64,000 nucleotides of DNA from Chitinophaga qingshengii (GCF_014529935.1 NZ_JACVFC010000001.1:1302001-1366000); one strand, 5' to 3'. Numbered from the stretch's first letter, positions 24,432 to 33,891 are shown. The notes: generated from the sequence alone by a model not told the origin. Translations and numbers: made by a program.

Positions 24432-26333
24432 TTATTCTTTTACCAGCACCATCCGGTTGCGATCGGCGCGATAGATGGCGGTGCAGAATTTGGCGAACTC
24501 GTTGTATTCGGAAGCCGGGAAGGTGCCTGCGTTTCCTTCCAGTCTGCGGATATAGGTAATGGTATTGCCTTTCATGGCAGTGATGGCGCTGTAGTTCCCA
24601 AATTTTGTTTGCAGGGCAACAGGCGCCGGTACTGATTCCGCTTTATAACCCGCTGGTACGGTAATGCTGACAGAATCAACATGGGAAAAGGCGTATTTGA
24701 GTACTACGTCGGATACCCGGCTGCTGTCCTGTTCCAGTTTACCGATTTCATGATTCAGGATATTGGGACGCACAAAAATACGTTTACCCGTTACGGAGCC
24801 ATAGGCGTTACTGCTAATTTCCAGTTGTTCGTCTATCTCAGGTATCAGCGAAGATTTCTCCAGGCATTCATATTTACTTACATCATAGCTGGCAAGTTCC
24901 AGGGTCCGGCGTATGCGTTCCAATTGTTTGTCTTTGCTGTAGGCATGTAATACGTCATGCAGATCATCCTGTTCTTCGCCCGTACGGGTGGTCGTCGCAG
25001 ATAATTTCAGGTCCCCGTTATCCTGCATCACCGCATTTATGGTACGATGCTGGCGGTTTTGCTGCATGGTCAGCGTGGGCGTATGCACCAGTTTTCCGCC
25101 TTCTTCCGTAATCAGTAACACCGCACGATTGGAGGTAAATGAGCTTAGGTAGCCCATAGATGTAGTTGGGCTGGTACATTCCAGCCAGGTAGTATCTTTA
25201 CCCGGCACGCAGAGGATCATGTGATTAAAGTAATTTTTAGGGAACTGTTCATTCACATAACGCGCCTTTGGTCCGGCGCTTACCAGTGCGCAGTATGATT
25301 TAACACCTGCTTCTTTCAGCATGGCCATCATATAATTAGACAATGCCTTACAATCACCATATCCTTTGGCAGCCACGGTTTTTGCATCGAATGTCTGCAT
25401 CCCGCCAATACCCAATTGAATACTGATGTAACGATAGTTTTGCTGCAACCATTTGTACAGCACCCTTATCTTTTGTTCGTTGGTGGTTAAACCGGCGGTC
25501 AGTTCCTGTACTTTCTGCCGCATATTGTCCGGCAATTCGTCCCGGCCAGCATTGAGTGCATAAACGAACTTACCTAATCCTTCCCAGGTACTGGCATCGC
25601 CTTCGTAATCGTCCAGTTTGAAAGCGGTTGGTCCCAGCTGCACATTGGTTGACAATTGTGTAAATCCTTTTGAATAAGGTTCCGCTTTATAGGCGGGTAA
25701 GTTTTTCACTTCCCAGGTGTAGGTCACTTTTCCTTTTTCGTTCGTAGTCTGCTGCACCTTACAGCCTGTCTCCAGGAACCGTACTTTAAAATCTGCCGGT
25801 GCTGTCAGGGTAAACTTTGACTGTTCTACCGTATAGTCGTCCTGTGGTTGCGGCAACCAGGATTCGAGATAAAAGGCGCTCCGGTGTCTTTCTTCCAGCT
25901 CATACTCAATCGTATAGGGGTATATGTTATGATAAAACCGGTGCTCTTTGTAACGGGTATCTGTCATCAGGTTTCCATCGCCAACCATGCTCCGGTCTTT
26001 GATGTCGGACTGCTTCATCCGTCTTATCAGTTTTCCTTCCGCATCATATAATGCACCACTCATAGACCTTATCTCAGTCAGCTTATTATAAGCAGCCTTC
26101 ATGGTAGTTTCCTCGGCGCCTGTCTGGTCCAGCACTGTGAGTACAAAGCGGCTCACTACGATTACTTCCCTGGGGCTGACAATGGTTTGATTGACTTCTT
26201 CAAACCGTTTTACAAGGTGTGCATTTTTCATGATGGAGTCCGGAATAGCCTTCACAGGGTACACCGGATCACCGGCCATCAGCCTGGTGCTGCAAAGTGT
26301 TGCCAGCACAAGAGACGACAATAATTTGTACAT
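24432..26333 (-). CDS. DUF3857 / transglutaminase-like protein, catalytic residues kept
   Basis: 633 residues with a signal peptide (MYKLLSSLVLATLCSTRLMAG). The N-terminal half is the DUF3857 beta domain. A transglutaminase-like core follows with the catalytic Cys in GYGDCKALSNYMMAML (about residue 326) and the His in YFNHMILCVPGKDTTWLECTSP. A C-terminal DUF3858-type beta domain ends the protein. Such exported proteins are frequent in Bacteroidota; the substrate is unknown, with protease or crosslinking activity possible. It starts 3 bp after the paralogue at 26337, so the two are cotranscribed. Confidence 0.83.
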   Translation of the reverse strand: MYKLLSSLVLATLCSTRLMAGDPVYPVKAIPDSIMKNAHLVKRFEEVNQTIVSPREVIVVSRFVLTVLDQTGAEETTMKAAYNKLTEIRSMSGALYDAEGKLIRRMKQSDIKDRSMVGDGNLMTDTRYKEHRFYHNIYPYTIEYELEERHRSAFYLESWLPQPQDDYTVEQSKFTLTAPADFKVRFLETGCKVQQTTNEKGKVTYTWEVKNLPAYKAEPYSKGFTQLSTNVQLGPTAFKLDDYEGDASTWEGLGKFVYALNAGRDELPDNMRQKVQELTAGLTTNEQKIRVLYKWLQQNYRYISIQLGIGGMQTFDAKTVAAKGYGDCKALSNYMMAMLKEAGVKSYCALVSAGPKARYVNEQFPKNYFNHMILCVPGKDTTWLECTSPTTSMGYLSSFTSNRAVLLITEEGGKLVHTPTLTMQQNRQHRTINAVMQDNGDLKLSATTTRTGEEQDDLHDVLHAYSKDKQLERIRRTLELASYDVSKYECLEKSSLIPEIDEQLEISSNAYGSVTGKRIFVRPNILNHEIGKLEQDSSRVSDVVLKYAFSHVDSVSITVPAGYKAESVPAPVALQTKFGNYSAITAMKGNTITYIRRLEGNAGTFPASEYNEFAKFCTAIYRADRNRMVLVKE

Positions 26334-26336
26334 GGG

Positions 26337-28346
26337 TTATTTTTTCTTTTTTAACACAATCTGTTCTGCTTGTTTTTTCACCACCAGGTCGAAGAATGCC
26401 CGCAGATTTTCATATTCTTCCGGCGGGAAGTTGGCTTTATTCAGTTTCACCCGGGAACGTAGCTGAATGTGACTGCCATCGCTCTGGATCAGGTACTGGA
26501 AGAGCCCTTCATCTTCATTATACTTTGCCATGGATCCTTTCGGCAGCTCATCCACTACATATCCTTCCGGGACCTCCATATTGAAAGAGTAGATTTCATC
26601 AAAGACAGCATTCATTTCCACCGGGAATTTCCGTTCCGCCGACTTTAACGGATTACGGCTGGTACCTTCGGTGAACATGGGGTTTATATATATCAGGTCC
26701 TTGTTATCCAGTCTCACCTTAAAGTCGAATTTCACCATTACCGGGGTTTCCAGTGCTTTCAGGTCTTCAATCTCTTTATTGGACATTTCCAGGTCACCCG
26801 CAAACCCTTTACGGATACCTTCAAAGTATTCATCCTGACCTTTTTCCTGTACTTTTTTACGCACTGCGTAAGACTCAAAGTAGGTAAGCCTTTGCTGGAA
26901 AGAACCTTCCATCATACCATCTTTAATGGCACCGTACATCACGCTGGTGAATTTCTGTTCCCGCAGGGAATCCGCCTCAAAAGAAACACCGGAAGCCTCT
27001 TCATCCACGATACGGGCAGGTCCGTTGTAGCATTTGCCCGCCAGCCGGGCGAAGCCCAGGAATGGATCAGATGCATCCATGCTGATAACCTTATCGCCTA
27101 TACGTACACTCGCAATGGTGTAGTTAAAGCGGGACATCAGCGGGTAGAACGGGTAGATATAACCATTATTCCGGGTGCTGAGGAGCACGGGGTAAGCATC
27201 CATCTTCGCGCGTTTCAGCATCGCCACCAGCAGGAGATTGATTTCAGGAACGGTACCATTTTTACTGTTGAAGATGGTTTTCAGGCTCCTGAAAATATGA
27301 ACGCCGTAAGACTGGGTACAGGTAAAATTACTTCTCACCCAATGATAGATAGCAGCAGCCTTTTCCTCGTCTGTTTTAGCATCTTTTACGAGGCCATCTA
27401 CCACATCGGCAAGGAAGCCGTTGTTATTGCCCAGGGCGGAGCCGAAGTTTTCGTCCTTTATCAGTTCCTCCATCAGTTTGGGCCAGGTGCTGCGTACAGG
27501 CTTAGGAGGCTGGTTGGGCCAATTGATGGAAGATAGCTGGAATTCTACCTTGTTGGTGTAGTTGTCCAGTGTAGTGATAAAATCTTCATGCCGGATAGCC
27601 TTTACGTTTTTCAGCGTCCATTTGTAAATCATTACAGACGGCGTTACCGTAAATACTTCAGAGGCCGAGGTAGCGCCGTTCCTTTCCGAGCGGAAGGTCA
27701 TGGTAGTGCGGCTCGCTTCCTTGGTGAAGTCGAATTTTTCATATCCCTGCGGAATTTGTATATAATCGAAATATTCAGGTATTCCTACACTGTATTCACT
27801 ATAGCGGACCGGGTATTCGCCCTGGAACTCCCAGTCACGCAGGTATTGGAAGTAAGGAGAATGAATGGTATAGGTGTATTCTATAATCGTTCCTTCCTTT
27901 ACCGCCGGTATCGCGAATTTGCGGACGACATAATTTTTATCCTGTTTATCGGTGAAGATATTTTTGCTATCTATTTTGGTTTCCACCACTTCCCCGTTTT
28001 CGAGGTTATAGGCAGACGCTTTCAGGTTCTGGACTTTCTCCTCCTCGGAGCTGCCTTTATACAGGCGGACTTTCACCGTCGCCAGGTCGTAAGCGTTTTG
28101 GTCGATGATTTTAATACGGGTGTGGCGTTTGAAAGCCAGGCGGAGTCCATTTCCATCAGATTCAAAGCGGGAAGAACCGATATCCGACAAAATGATCGCG
28201 TGAGCGCCGGAATCGCCGGCCACCGGGGTTACATTAAAATCTTCCTTATCTATCTTACCATATTTGATTTTGGCGTCCTGGGCCAGGGTTGTTATGGCAC
28301 ACCAACAACCCAGTATAAAGGTTAATAAACCAGACTTGCGATTCAT
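26337..28346 (-). CDS. DUF3857 / transglutaminase-like protein, catalytic residues lost
   Basis: 669 residues with a signal peptide (SGLLTFILGCWCAITTLAQ). The DUF3857 domain fills the first ~270 residues. The transglutaminase-like fold follows (EEKAAAIYHWVRSNFTCTQSYG), but where the family has GDCKD the sequence reads KNGTVPEINLLLVAML (about residue 365). Where the active His is expected it has SRFNYTIASVRIGDKV. It is therefore likely inactive as an enzyme and may bind the same substrate or partner as its intact neighbour. It is the first gene of the two-gene operon and diverges from queG. Confidence 0.82.
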   Translation of the reverse strand: MNRKSGLLTFILGCWCAITTLAQDAKIKYGKIDKEDFNVTPVAGDSGAHAIILSDIGSSRFESDGNGLRLAFKRHTRIKIIDQNAYDLATVKVRLYKGSSEEEKVQNLKASAYNLENGEVVETKIDSKNIFTDKQDKNYVVRKFAIPAVKEGTIIEYTYTIHSPYFQYLRDWEFQGEYPVRYSEYSVGIPEYFDYIQIPQGYEKFDFTKEASRTTMTFRSERNGATSASEVFTVTPSVMIYKWTLKNVKAIRHEDFITTLDNYTNKVEFQLSSINWPNQPPKPVRSTWPKLMEELIKDENFGSALGNNNGFLADVVDGLVKDAKTDEEKAAAIYHWVRSNFTCTQSYGVHIFRSLKTIFNSKNGTVPEINLLLVAMLKRAKMDAYPVLLSTRNNGYIYPFYPLMSRFNYTIASVRIGDKVISMDASDPFLGFARLAGKCYNGPARIVDEEASGVSFEADSLREQKFTSVMYGAIKDGMMEGSFQQRLTYFESYAVRKKVQEKGQDEYFEGIRKGFAGDLEMSNKEIEDLKALETPVMVKFDFKVRLDNKDLIYINPMFTEGTSRNPLKSAERKFPVEMNAVFDEIYSFNMEVPEGYVVDELPKGSMAKYNEDEGLFQYLIQSDGSHIQLRSRVKLNKANFPPEEYENLRAFFDLVVKKQAEQIVLKKKK

Positions 28347-28414
28347 ACAGGTATAGGGGGATTGAATTACTAAGATAATGGAAATTATGTATCACTATGC
28401 TTAATTTTGCAGGG

Positions 28415-29335
28415 ATGAACAACACCTTATACATTAAACAGCTGGCGGCGGAACTGGGATTTGACCATTGCGGCATTGCCCGGGCGGAGCAGTTGGACGA
28501 TGATGCGCGACGGCTGGAACAATGGCTTCATAAGGGAATGCATGGCAACATGCAATATATGGAGAACCACTTCGATAAGCGGATAGATCCCCGTAAACTG
28601 GTCGAAGGGGCGCAGTCGGTGATCACCTTATTATTTAATTATTTCCCTTCCGAGCGGCAGCGGCCGGACGCCCCTCAAATTTCCAAGTACGCCTACGGGC
28701 AGGATTATCATGAGGTAATACGGGCGAGGCTGAAAACCATGCTGTTGCGTATGCAGGAGCATATCGGTCCGGTGCAGGGACGCGGCTTTGTAGACTCTGC
28801 TCCTGTATTGGAGCGGGCCTGGGCGCGGCGCAGCGGGCTGGGATGGATCGGTAAAAATGGCAACCTGATTCACAAACAGGCCGGGTCATTCTTTTTCATT
28901 GCCACGCTGATCACGGATATACCGCTGGAATATGACGGTCCGGTGGGCGACTACTGCGGCAGCTGTACCCGTTGCCTGGATGCCTGTCCCACCGGGGCGC
29001 TGGTATCGCCGGGGGTGGTAGATGGCAGCCGTTGTATTTCCTATTTCACTATAGAGCTGAAGGAGCAGCTGATTCCGGAGAAGATGCAGGGACAGTTTGA
29101 CGACTGGATGTTTGGGTGTGATACCTGCCAGGACGTGTGTCCGTGGAACCGTTTTTCCAAAGCGCATTCCGAAGCCGCCTTTACCCCTGTACCCGCTATT
29201 CTCAATTTCAGCACGCAGGATTGGGAAGACATGACAGAAGAAGCATTCCGGGAGATTTTCCGGCATTCCCCGCTCAAGCGCAGCAAATACGCCGGTATCC
29301 GCAGGAACCTGCAATTTCTGCAGACAAAACCCTAA
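28415..29335 (+). CDS. queG: Epoxyqueuosine reductase
   Basis: Cobalamin- and [4Fe-4S]-dependent enzyme for the last step of queuosine synthesis in tRNA (epoxyqueuosine to queuosine). The N terminus is [18 protein letters not shown], followed by [20 protein letters not shown]. Two ferredoxin-type clusters are present: [16 protein letters not shown] and [11 protein letters not shown]. The ATG at 28415 is preferred over the one at 28397, because the bases in between contain taattttg, which matches the -7 box. The last 4 bases overlap the convergent gene. Confidence 0.93.
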   Translation: MNNTLYIKQLAAELGFDHCGIARAEQLDDDARRLEQWLHKGMHGNMQYMENHFDKRIDPRKLVEGAQSVITLLFNYFPSERQRPDAPQISKYAYGQDYHEVIRARLKTMLLRMQEHIGPVQGRGFVDSAPVLERAWARRSGLGWIGKNGNLIHKQAGSFFFIATLITDIPLEYDGPVGDYCGSCTRCLDACPTGALVSPGVVDGSRCISYFTIELKEQLIPEKMQGQFDDWMFGCDTCQDVCPWNRFSKAHSEAAFTPVPAILNFSTQDWEDMTEEAFREIFRHSPLKRSKYAGIRRNLQFLQTKP

Positions 29336-30138
29336 CGTTTGGCCGGCACCTGTTTTTTGAGCCAGGCTGTGAGGGCAGCGGCAGCCTGGTAGTTGTGGTA
29401 TTCCGCCGGCAGCCTTTTTCCATCTACGTATTCATTATAGAACCAGGGATCGCCCACGGCAAATACAGTACCCTTCCCTACTTTGGCCACCGCCATCACC
29501 GTATAGCCGTTGTCCGTAAAAACCGCTCTGGCCGGGGATTTTATAGTAAGGGAGGATAATTCCTTGATATACACTTTTCCTACGCCCGGGAAAATCTCAT
29601 GGTCGGGTGGCAGTATAAAAGCACCCTGTTCCCAGTTACGGCCCTGAACGCGGTTGCGGCTATCGCCGTTAAAATGGATACCGAATTGTTCGCTGAGCAG
29701 GTTAAAATGATCAAACTCCGCATTGAGCGAATCGTTTTGAAGCAGTACCAGCACTCCTCCGGCCTTTACCCAGTTGTAGATAACTTTAGCCGCTGCGGGA
29801 GTCATATAATTCGGCCGGGGCGATTCTTTGTCCGTGTCCGGGTCTACCATCATATAAATATCGGTGTTCCGGAGGTTGGCCGCCGTAGGGGCGTCGTGAA
29901 GCGTATCGCGCCGGACACCGAGCGAATCGAAGATATGTCCCCACAGGGAGAAACCGCCGCTTTCCTGTTCTTCCCAGGTATAATGCCAGCGGATGGTATT
30001 GCCGGCTTTATCTTTCTTATGTTCGTAATTGTAGTGATAATCCAGGGTAACCCTGGGCTGTTGGCCTTTCTGCTGGGCTTGAACGGAGCCGGCTATGACA
30101 GCGCTGCCGGCTATGGCGTATAAAAAACGTTTCATCAT
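29332..30138 (-). CDS. Secreted DUF4350/GATase-like protein
   Basis: 268 residues with a signal peptide ([21 protein letters not shown]). The core has a flavodoxin-like/GATase-like alternation: [43 protein letters not shown] and [17 protein letters not shown]. These stretches resemble DUF4350-type domains, which in some Bacteroidota are attached to unsaturated rhamnogalacturonyl hydrolases (GH105). A link to pectin or other glycan processing is thus possible but is inference. No catalytic Cys is apparent in the GATase nucleophile position. Confidence 0.6.
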   Translation of the reverse strand: MMKRFLYAIAGSAVIAGSVQAQQKGQQPRVTLDYHYNYEHKKDKAGNTIRWHYTWEEQESGGFSLWGHIFDSLGVRRDTLHDAPTAANLRNTDIYMMVDPDTDKESPRPNYMTPAAAKVIYNWVKAGGVLVLLQNDSLNAEFDHFNLLSEQFGIHFNGDSRNRVQGRNWEQGAFILPPDHEIFPGVGKVYIKELSSLTIKSPARAVFTDNGYTVMAVAKVGKGTVFAVGDPWFYNEYVDGKRLPAEYHNYQAAAALTAWLKKQVPAKR

Positions 30139-30262
30139 ACATGGAATTGGGCGATAAAGTACGGATTATACCGGTGACCTCATAATACTATCGTATTAAA
30201 TTATAGGCATATATTGTTAATAGTGCCCATTTGTCTTTTAACAAAATAATATCTGCTAAATA

Positions 30263-30294
30263 CTTGACAATGGATTTAGCATCACCTACTTTTG
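30263..30294 (+). promoter_or_regulatory. Bacteroidota-type promoter in a gene-free region
   Basis: CTTG at 30263-30266 and TACTTTTG at 30287-30294 are 20 bases apart, close to TTTG-N19/20-TAnnTTTG. The predicted start near 30301 is about 100 bases before an intrinsic terminator. Confidence 0.6.
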
Positions 30295-30300
30295 TACTCA

Positions 30301-30428
30301 ATTAATTGTATTCAATCAATTATATATATCCCGGCTTGCCGGAAGATAACTGATTCAACTTTTTATGGACCTGAGTGCCATAACGTGGAATTTTAGCGAT
30401 AAAGGTCGAATTCTTTCGACCTTTTTTT
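30301..30428 (+). ncRNA. Candidate small RNA (promoter to terminator, no ORF)
   Basis: A transcript from about 30301 would be about 128 nt and end in the terminator at 30401-30428. It contains a small ccgg-cttg-ccgg hairpin at 30331-30342 and AT-rich repeated caattaatt/caatcaatta words at its 5' end. The only ATG-initiated frame (30365) runs through the terminator, so it is not a natural coding unit. It does not match any RNA family that I can recognise, including 6S. The call is inference from signal geometry. Confidence 0.4.
30401..30428 (+). terminator. Intrinsic terminator of the sRNA candidate
   Basis: aaaggtcgaa (30401-30410) pairs perfectly with ttcgaccttt (30415-30424) around a 4-base loop; a run of seven T covers 30422-30428. 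Confidence 0.88.
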
Positions 30429-30431
30429 ATT

Positions 30432-30463
30432 CGCAAAGGCGCAAAGCAGCAAAGCACGCAAAG
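30432..30463. repeat. cgcaaag-type interspersed repeat
   Basis: The stretch is built from cgcaaag, gcgcaaag, cagcaaag and cacgcaaag units. Repeats of this wording are scattered through many Bacteroidota genomes; I recognise the pattern from general knowledge, not from a search. Confidence 0.55.
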
Positions 30464-30613
30464 AATCTTGTTTTTACGGCCTGGCTTTCTATCATTAACG
30501 GGATGAAAGCCCAGGGAATAATATTGTTCCTGTTACCCGAGAGGGCGCATTTTCTGAAATGAGGCAAAAGCGCTATCTTCAGCAACCAACTTAAACTTTC
30601 ACAACCATCTGTC

Positions 30614-31159
30614 ATGGAAATAAAAGTACTGACTGCCCCCGGGCTGGGCAGTTCCGGTCCGTTGCACTGGCAAACCCTTTGGGAGCAGGCTATACCGGGT
30701 ACCCGGCGAATCGAACAACGTTCGTGGGATGCGCCGGTATGTGCAGACTGGGTAGCGGCAATAGAAGCGGCGGTGGCTGAAGCCGGCCCGCAGGTAGTGA
30801 TCGCAGCGCATAGTCTTGCCTGTATTGCCATGGCGCATTGGGCGCAACAAACGCGGTTGCCTATTACCGGCGCGTTGCTGGTAGCCCCTGCAGATGCAGA
30901 AAGGCCGGATTTTCCCGCTGCAGCCAGCGGCTTCTCTCCTATCCCCTTACAGGAACTTCCTTTTCGCAGTATTGTGGTAGCCAGTACCAATGACGAATAT
31001 TGTAACATTACCCGCGCCTCCTTCTTTGCTAATCATTGGGGCAGCCGTTTTGTGAATGCCGGTCCCAAAGGGCATATTAATGCCAGTTCCGGAATAGGTG
31101 AATGGCTGGAAGGTCAACGGCTGCTCAAAGAACTGGTTCAAAACTGGCCTACACTGTAG
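30614..31159 (+). CDS. RBBP9/YdeN-type alpha/beta hydrolase
   Basis: 181 residues, the compact length of the RBBP9/YdeN serine hydrolase family. The start LTAPGLGSSGPLHWQTLWEQ is characteristic. The nucleophile elbow is AAHSLACIA, the acid is the Asp in ASTNDEYCN and the His lies in GPKGHINASSGIGEW. No signal peptide, so cytosolic. The natural substrate of the family is not known. It stands alone between the sRNA candidate and the phosphatase fusion gene. Confidence 0.88.
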   Translation: MEIKVLTAPGLGSSGPLHWQTLWEQAIPGTRRIEQRSWDAPVCADWVAAIEAAVAEAGPQVVIAAHSLACIAMAHWAQQTRLPITGALLVAPADAERPDFPAAASGFSPIPLQELPFRSIVVASTNDEYCNITRASFFANHWGSRFVNAGPKGHINASSGIGEWLEGQRLLKELVQNWPTL

Positions 31160-31305
31160 TCCATTTTTTTTACAACCGATACCTAAATCGATTTTCTACA
31201 GGCATAGAGGCCAGACAATTAACATAAACATAAAATACGGGAACATCGTCAGCCATTACCTTTGCCCTTCTTTTTTCATACGTTAAGTCGTTAAAATCCA
31301 GACAA

Positions 31306-33150
31306 TTGAAAAAAATCATTCTTTTATGCAGCGTATGGTTGTCGGTTAACACCTACGCCCAAACGAAAACCTACACCCTCGCCAATGCGCATTCCCACAA
31401 CGACTATGAGCGGAAAATGCCTTTTTATCAGGCTGCGGCCCTGCAGTTTGGTTACATTGAGGCAGACATTCACCTGAAAGACGGCCAGTTGTATGTAGCG
31501 CATGATAACAAAGACATCCGGTTCAACCGAACCTTTACCTCACTATACCTGGAGCCGGTCATCCGGCAGTTTGCCCTCAACGATGGCAAAGCCTATGCAG
31601 ACAACACACCATTACGCCTGTTAGTAGACATCAAAACCGCCGGCATACCTACCCTGCAGGCCTTACAAACCCTGCTGGCGCCCTATCGTCAGTATTTTGA
31701 TCCGTCGGTAAATCCCCATGCGGTGCAAATCATTCTTTCCGGTAACCTGCCACCGGTAAGCGCCTGGTCTGACTTCGATAAAATGTTTTTCTTCGATGGC
31801 AGGCCGGACAGCACTTACCCTGCTGCCGTGAAACAACGCGTAGCATTGGTAAGCAACGATTTTCACCTGTACAGCAAATGGAACGGCAAAGGCACCTTTC
31901 TGCCGGCTGAACTGGAAAAAGTAAAGGAAGTCATTGCCAAAGTACATCAACAGGGCTTTCCTTTCCGCTTTTGGGGCGCCCCATCTGCCAGAACCTGTTA
32001 CTATAAACTGATGGACCTCGGTGTAGATGTGATTGGTACCGATTACCCCGAAGACCTGGCCGATGTGCTTAAAAACACCGCCGCCACCACTACCGGGAAT
32101 CTTCCGACCCATGCGGTTTACACTCCCACCTTCGCCTCCGATGCTACCCGCGTCAAATCAAAAAACGTGATCCTGTTCATCGGCGATGGTACCGGTCTTG
32201 CTGAGATGTTTGCCGGTTATACCGCCAACAAGGGCGCGCTCAACCTCTTCCAGATGCGGCAGCTGGGCTTATCCAAAACCGCCTCTACCGATAACTACCA
32301 CACCGACTCCGCCGCCGGCGCCACCGCTCTCAGCGGAGGTACCAAAACCAATAACCGAGAAATAGGCATGGACAATACCTACCACGCCATTCCTGTTATA
32401 CCGGAGATACTGGCTGCCAAAGGCATTGCCAGCGGCGTTATCGTTACCGAGGAAATTACCGGCGCTACCCCCGCCGCATTCTATGGTCACACCGCTGACC
32501 GCGATAACACCCAAACCCTTCACCAGCAGTTGATTGCCAGCAAACTGCAACTGGCCGTTGGCGGTGGTAAAGAAGATATGGCCCGTGATATCAAGGGTGA
32601 CCTTCGTCAAACTCTTGCCCAATCCGGTATTCGTTTCTATGACGATCTTAACGCCTGGGATGCCGCCACACAAGGCCGTACCCTCGTGATACTCTCCGAT
32701 AAAACCGTCACCTCCATGCGCGACGGTCGTGGTGCATACCTGAAAGAAGCGCTTAAAAAAGCACTACAGCAGCTCAACGCCTCCGGTAAAGGTTTCTTCC
32801 TGATGGTAGAAGGTTCCCGTATCGACCATGGCGGTCATCATAACGATCTCGACTACCTCGTCCGTGAAATGCTGGACTTCGACGATACTATCGGAGAAGC
32901 ACTTCGTTTTGCCGATAAAGACAAACAAACGACCATCATCGTTACCGCCGATCACGAAACCGGCGGGCTGGCATTGATGGATGGCAACATAGCCAACGGT
33001 ACCCTGCGCGGCCATTTTGCCACAAATGACCATACCGGTATCCCGGTGATGGTTTTTGCTTATGGGCCTAACAGCCAGGAGTTCCAGGGCGTGTATGAAA
33101 ACAATGAGATATTTAAGAAGATATTGCGCGCAATGAACCTGAAACGGTGA
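31306..33150 (+). CDS. GDPD-like phosphodiesterase / alkaline phosphatase fusion
   Basis: 614 residues with a signal peptide (KKIILLCSVWLSVNTYAQ); start TTG at 31306. Residues ~20-265 form a PI-PLC/GDPD-like TIM barrel with HSHNDY, the metal-binding IEADIH and VAHD. Residues ~285-614 are a complete alkaline phosphatase: FIGDGTG, the nucleophile Ser in HTDSAAGATALSGG, GSRIDHGGHHND and ADHETGG. Together they could cut a phosphodiester and then release phosphate, all in the periplasm. A strong terminator with a GAAA loop follows. The regulator of the adjacent minus-strand gene is not obviously linked. Confidence 0.85.
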   Translation: MKKIILLCSVWLSVNTYAQTKTYTLANAHSHNDYERKMPFYQAAALQFGYIEADIHLKDGQLYVAHDNKDIRFNRTFTSLYLEPVIRQFALNDGKAYADNTPLRLLVDIKTAGIPTLQALQTLLAPYRQYFDPSVNPHAVQIILSGNLPPVSAWSDFDKMFFFDGRPDSTYPAAVKQRVALVSNDFHLYSKWNGKGTFLPAELEKVKEVIAKVHQQGFPFRFWGAPSARTCYYKLMDLGVDVIGTDYPEDLADVLKNTAATTTGNLPTHAVYTPTFASDATRVKSKNVILFIGDGTGLAEMFAGYTANKGALNLFQMRQLGLSKTASTDNYHTDSAAGATALSGGTKTNNREIGMDNTYHAIPVIPEILAAKGIASGVIVTEEITGATPAAFYGHTADRDNTQTLHQQLIASKLQLAVGGGKEDMARDIKGDLRQTLAQSGIRFYDDLNAWDAATQGRTLVILSDKTVTSMRDGRGAYLKEALKKALQQLNASGKGFFLMVEGSRIDHGGHHNDLDYLVREMLDFDDTIGEALRFADKDKQTTIIVTADHETGGLALMDGNIANGTLRGHFATNDHTGIPVMVFAYGPNSQEFQGVYENNEIFKKILRAMNLKR

Positions 33151-33207
33151 TGAACATGATTATCACTGCTTACGCTGATGAGCGATGATTGTTTTAACTG
33201 TGTTGAA

Positions 33208-33241
33208 TGGGGCTGACCGAAAGGTTGGTCCCATTTTTTTG
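33208..33241 (+). terminator. Terminator of the phosphatase fusion gene
   Basis: tggggctgacc (33208-33218) pairs with ggttggtccca (33223-33233), including a few G-U pairs, around a GAAA tetraloop. A run of eight T follows at 33234-33241. It sits between convergent genes. Confidence 0.85.
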
Positions 33242-33249
33242 ATACCACC

Positions 33250-33891
33250 TCAATGCTTCAGCATATAGTAATACGCCCCTCTTTTCGAGCTTATTTTCTC
33301 CTTATCGGTTTGTTTTACCAACGTGCCTGAAGCCAGCATTTTGCGGCTGAAGTTACGTTTATCGAAGGTGCGGTTATGTATAGTTTCGTATAGCTGTTGC
33401 AGTTGGGGAATGGTGAATTTGGGTGGCAGCAGTTTGAACAACAGCGGTTGAGCCGCCGACTTATAGCGGATATGTTCCAGGGCTGTTTGCAGGATACCGC
33501 GATGCGCTGTTGATAATGGCGGCAGTTCATGAAACAGGTGCCATTCCGGACGGAAGCGATGCAACGTCGACAGTTTTTCACTGCGTATATACATCAGCGT
33601 GAAATAGGCAACAGAAGCGGCACGTTCGCCGGTACTGTGTTTGAACGGACCAAAGGCGCCCAGTTGTTCCTGGTGGATTTTTTCACGGCCTGTCAGCGCC
33701 CGCTGGATGCGGGCTGCCGTTTGATCAAAATTTTCCCTGGATTGCAGACTGTCACCGGGCAAACACCACCTGTTTTTCAGGGTATTATCAGGATGCTTAA
33801 CCAGTAAAAGTTTCAGGTCCTGACCGTCGAAACCGAATATGATATTTTCGACAGTTACCTGTAGGGATGACCACCCGGTATGATATTTCAT
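33250..33891 (-). CDS. NrtR-like Nudix-fold transcription regulator
   Basis: 213 residues. The N-terminal ~140 residues have a Nudix fold (VTVENIIFGFDGQDLKLLLVKHPDN...NRWCLPGD), but the Nudix box is degenerate: GDSLQSRENFDQTAARIQRALTG lacks the catalytic Glu and REUxEE signature. The C-terminal ~70 residues are winged-helix-like (FTIPQLQQLYETIHNRTFDKRNFSRKMLASGTLVKQTDK), as in NrtR/AraR-type repressors of Bacteroidota that bind NAD or sugar metabolites. Its target may be the nearby HAD phosphatase gene 67 bp upstream on the same strand. The ligand is unknown. Confidence 0.85.
   Translation of the reverse strand: MKYHTGWSSLQVTVENIIFGFDGQDLKLLLVKHPDNTLKNRWCLPGDSLQSRENFDQTAARIQRALTGREKIHQEQLGAFGPFKHSTGERAASVAYFTLMYIRSEKLSTLHRFRPEWHLFHELPPLSTAHRGILQTALEHIRYKSAAQPLLFKLLPPKFTIPQLQQLYETIHNRTFDKRNFSRKMLASGTLVKQTDKEKISSKRGAYYYMLKH

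Larger units (their letters stand above)
30139..30613. other. 475-bp gene-free region with promoter, terminator and repeat
   Basis: It holds a promoter (30263-30294), an intrinsic terminator (30401-30428) and a cgcaaag-type repeat (30432-30463). No ORF spans the promoter-terminator interval convincingly. The first ~100 bp must also contain the promoter of the minus-strand gene ending at 30138. Confidence 0.65.

Noticed and set aside
30365..30562. 65-residue ATG-initiated frame in the gene-free stretch
   Set aside because: It runs through the intrinsic terminator at 30401-30428 and the cgcaaag repeat; its composition is that of the repeat rather than of a protein.
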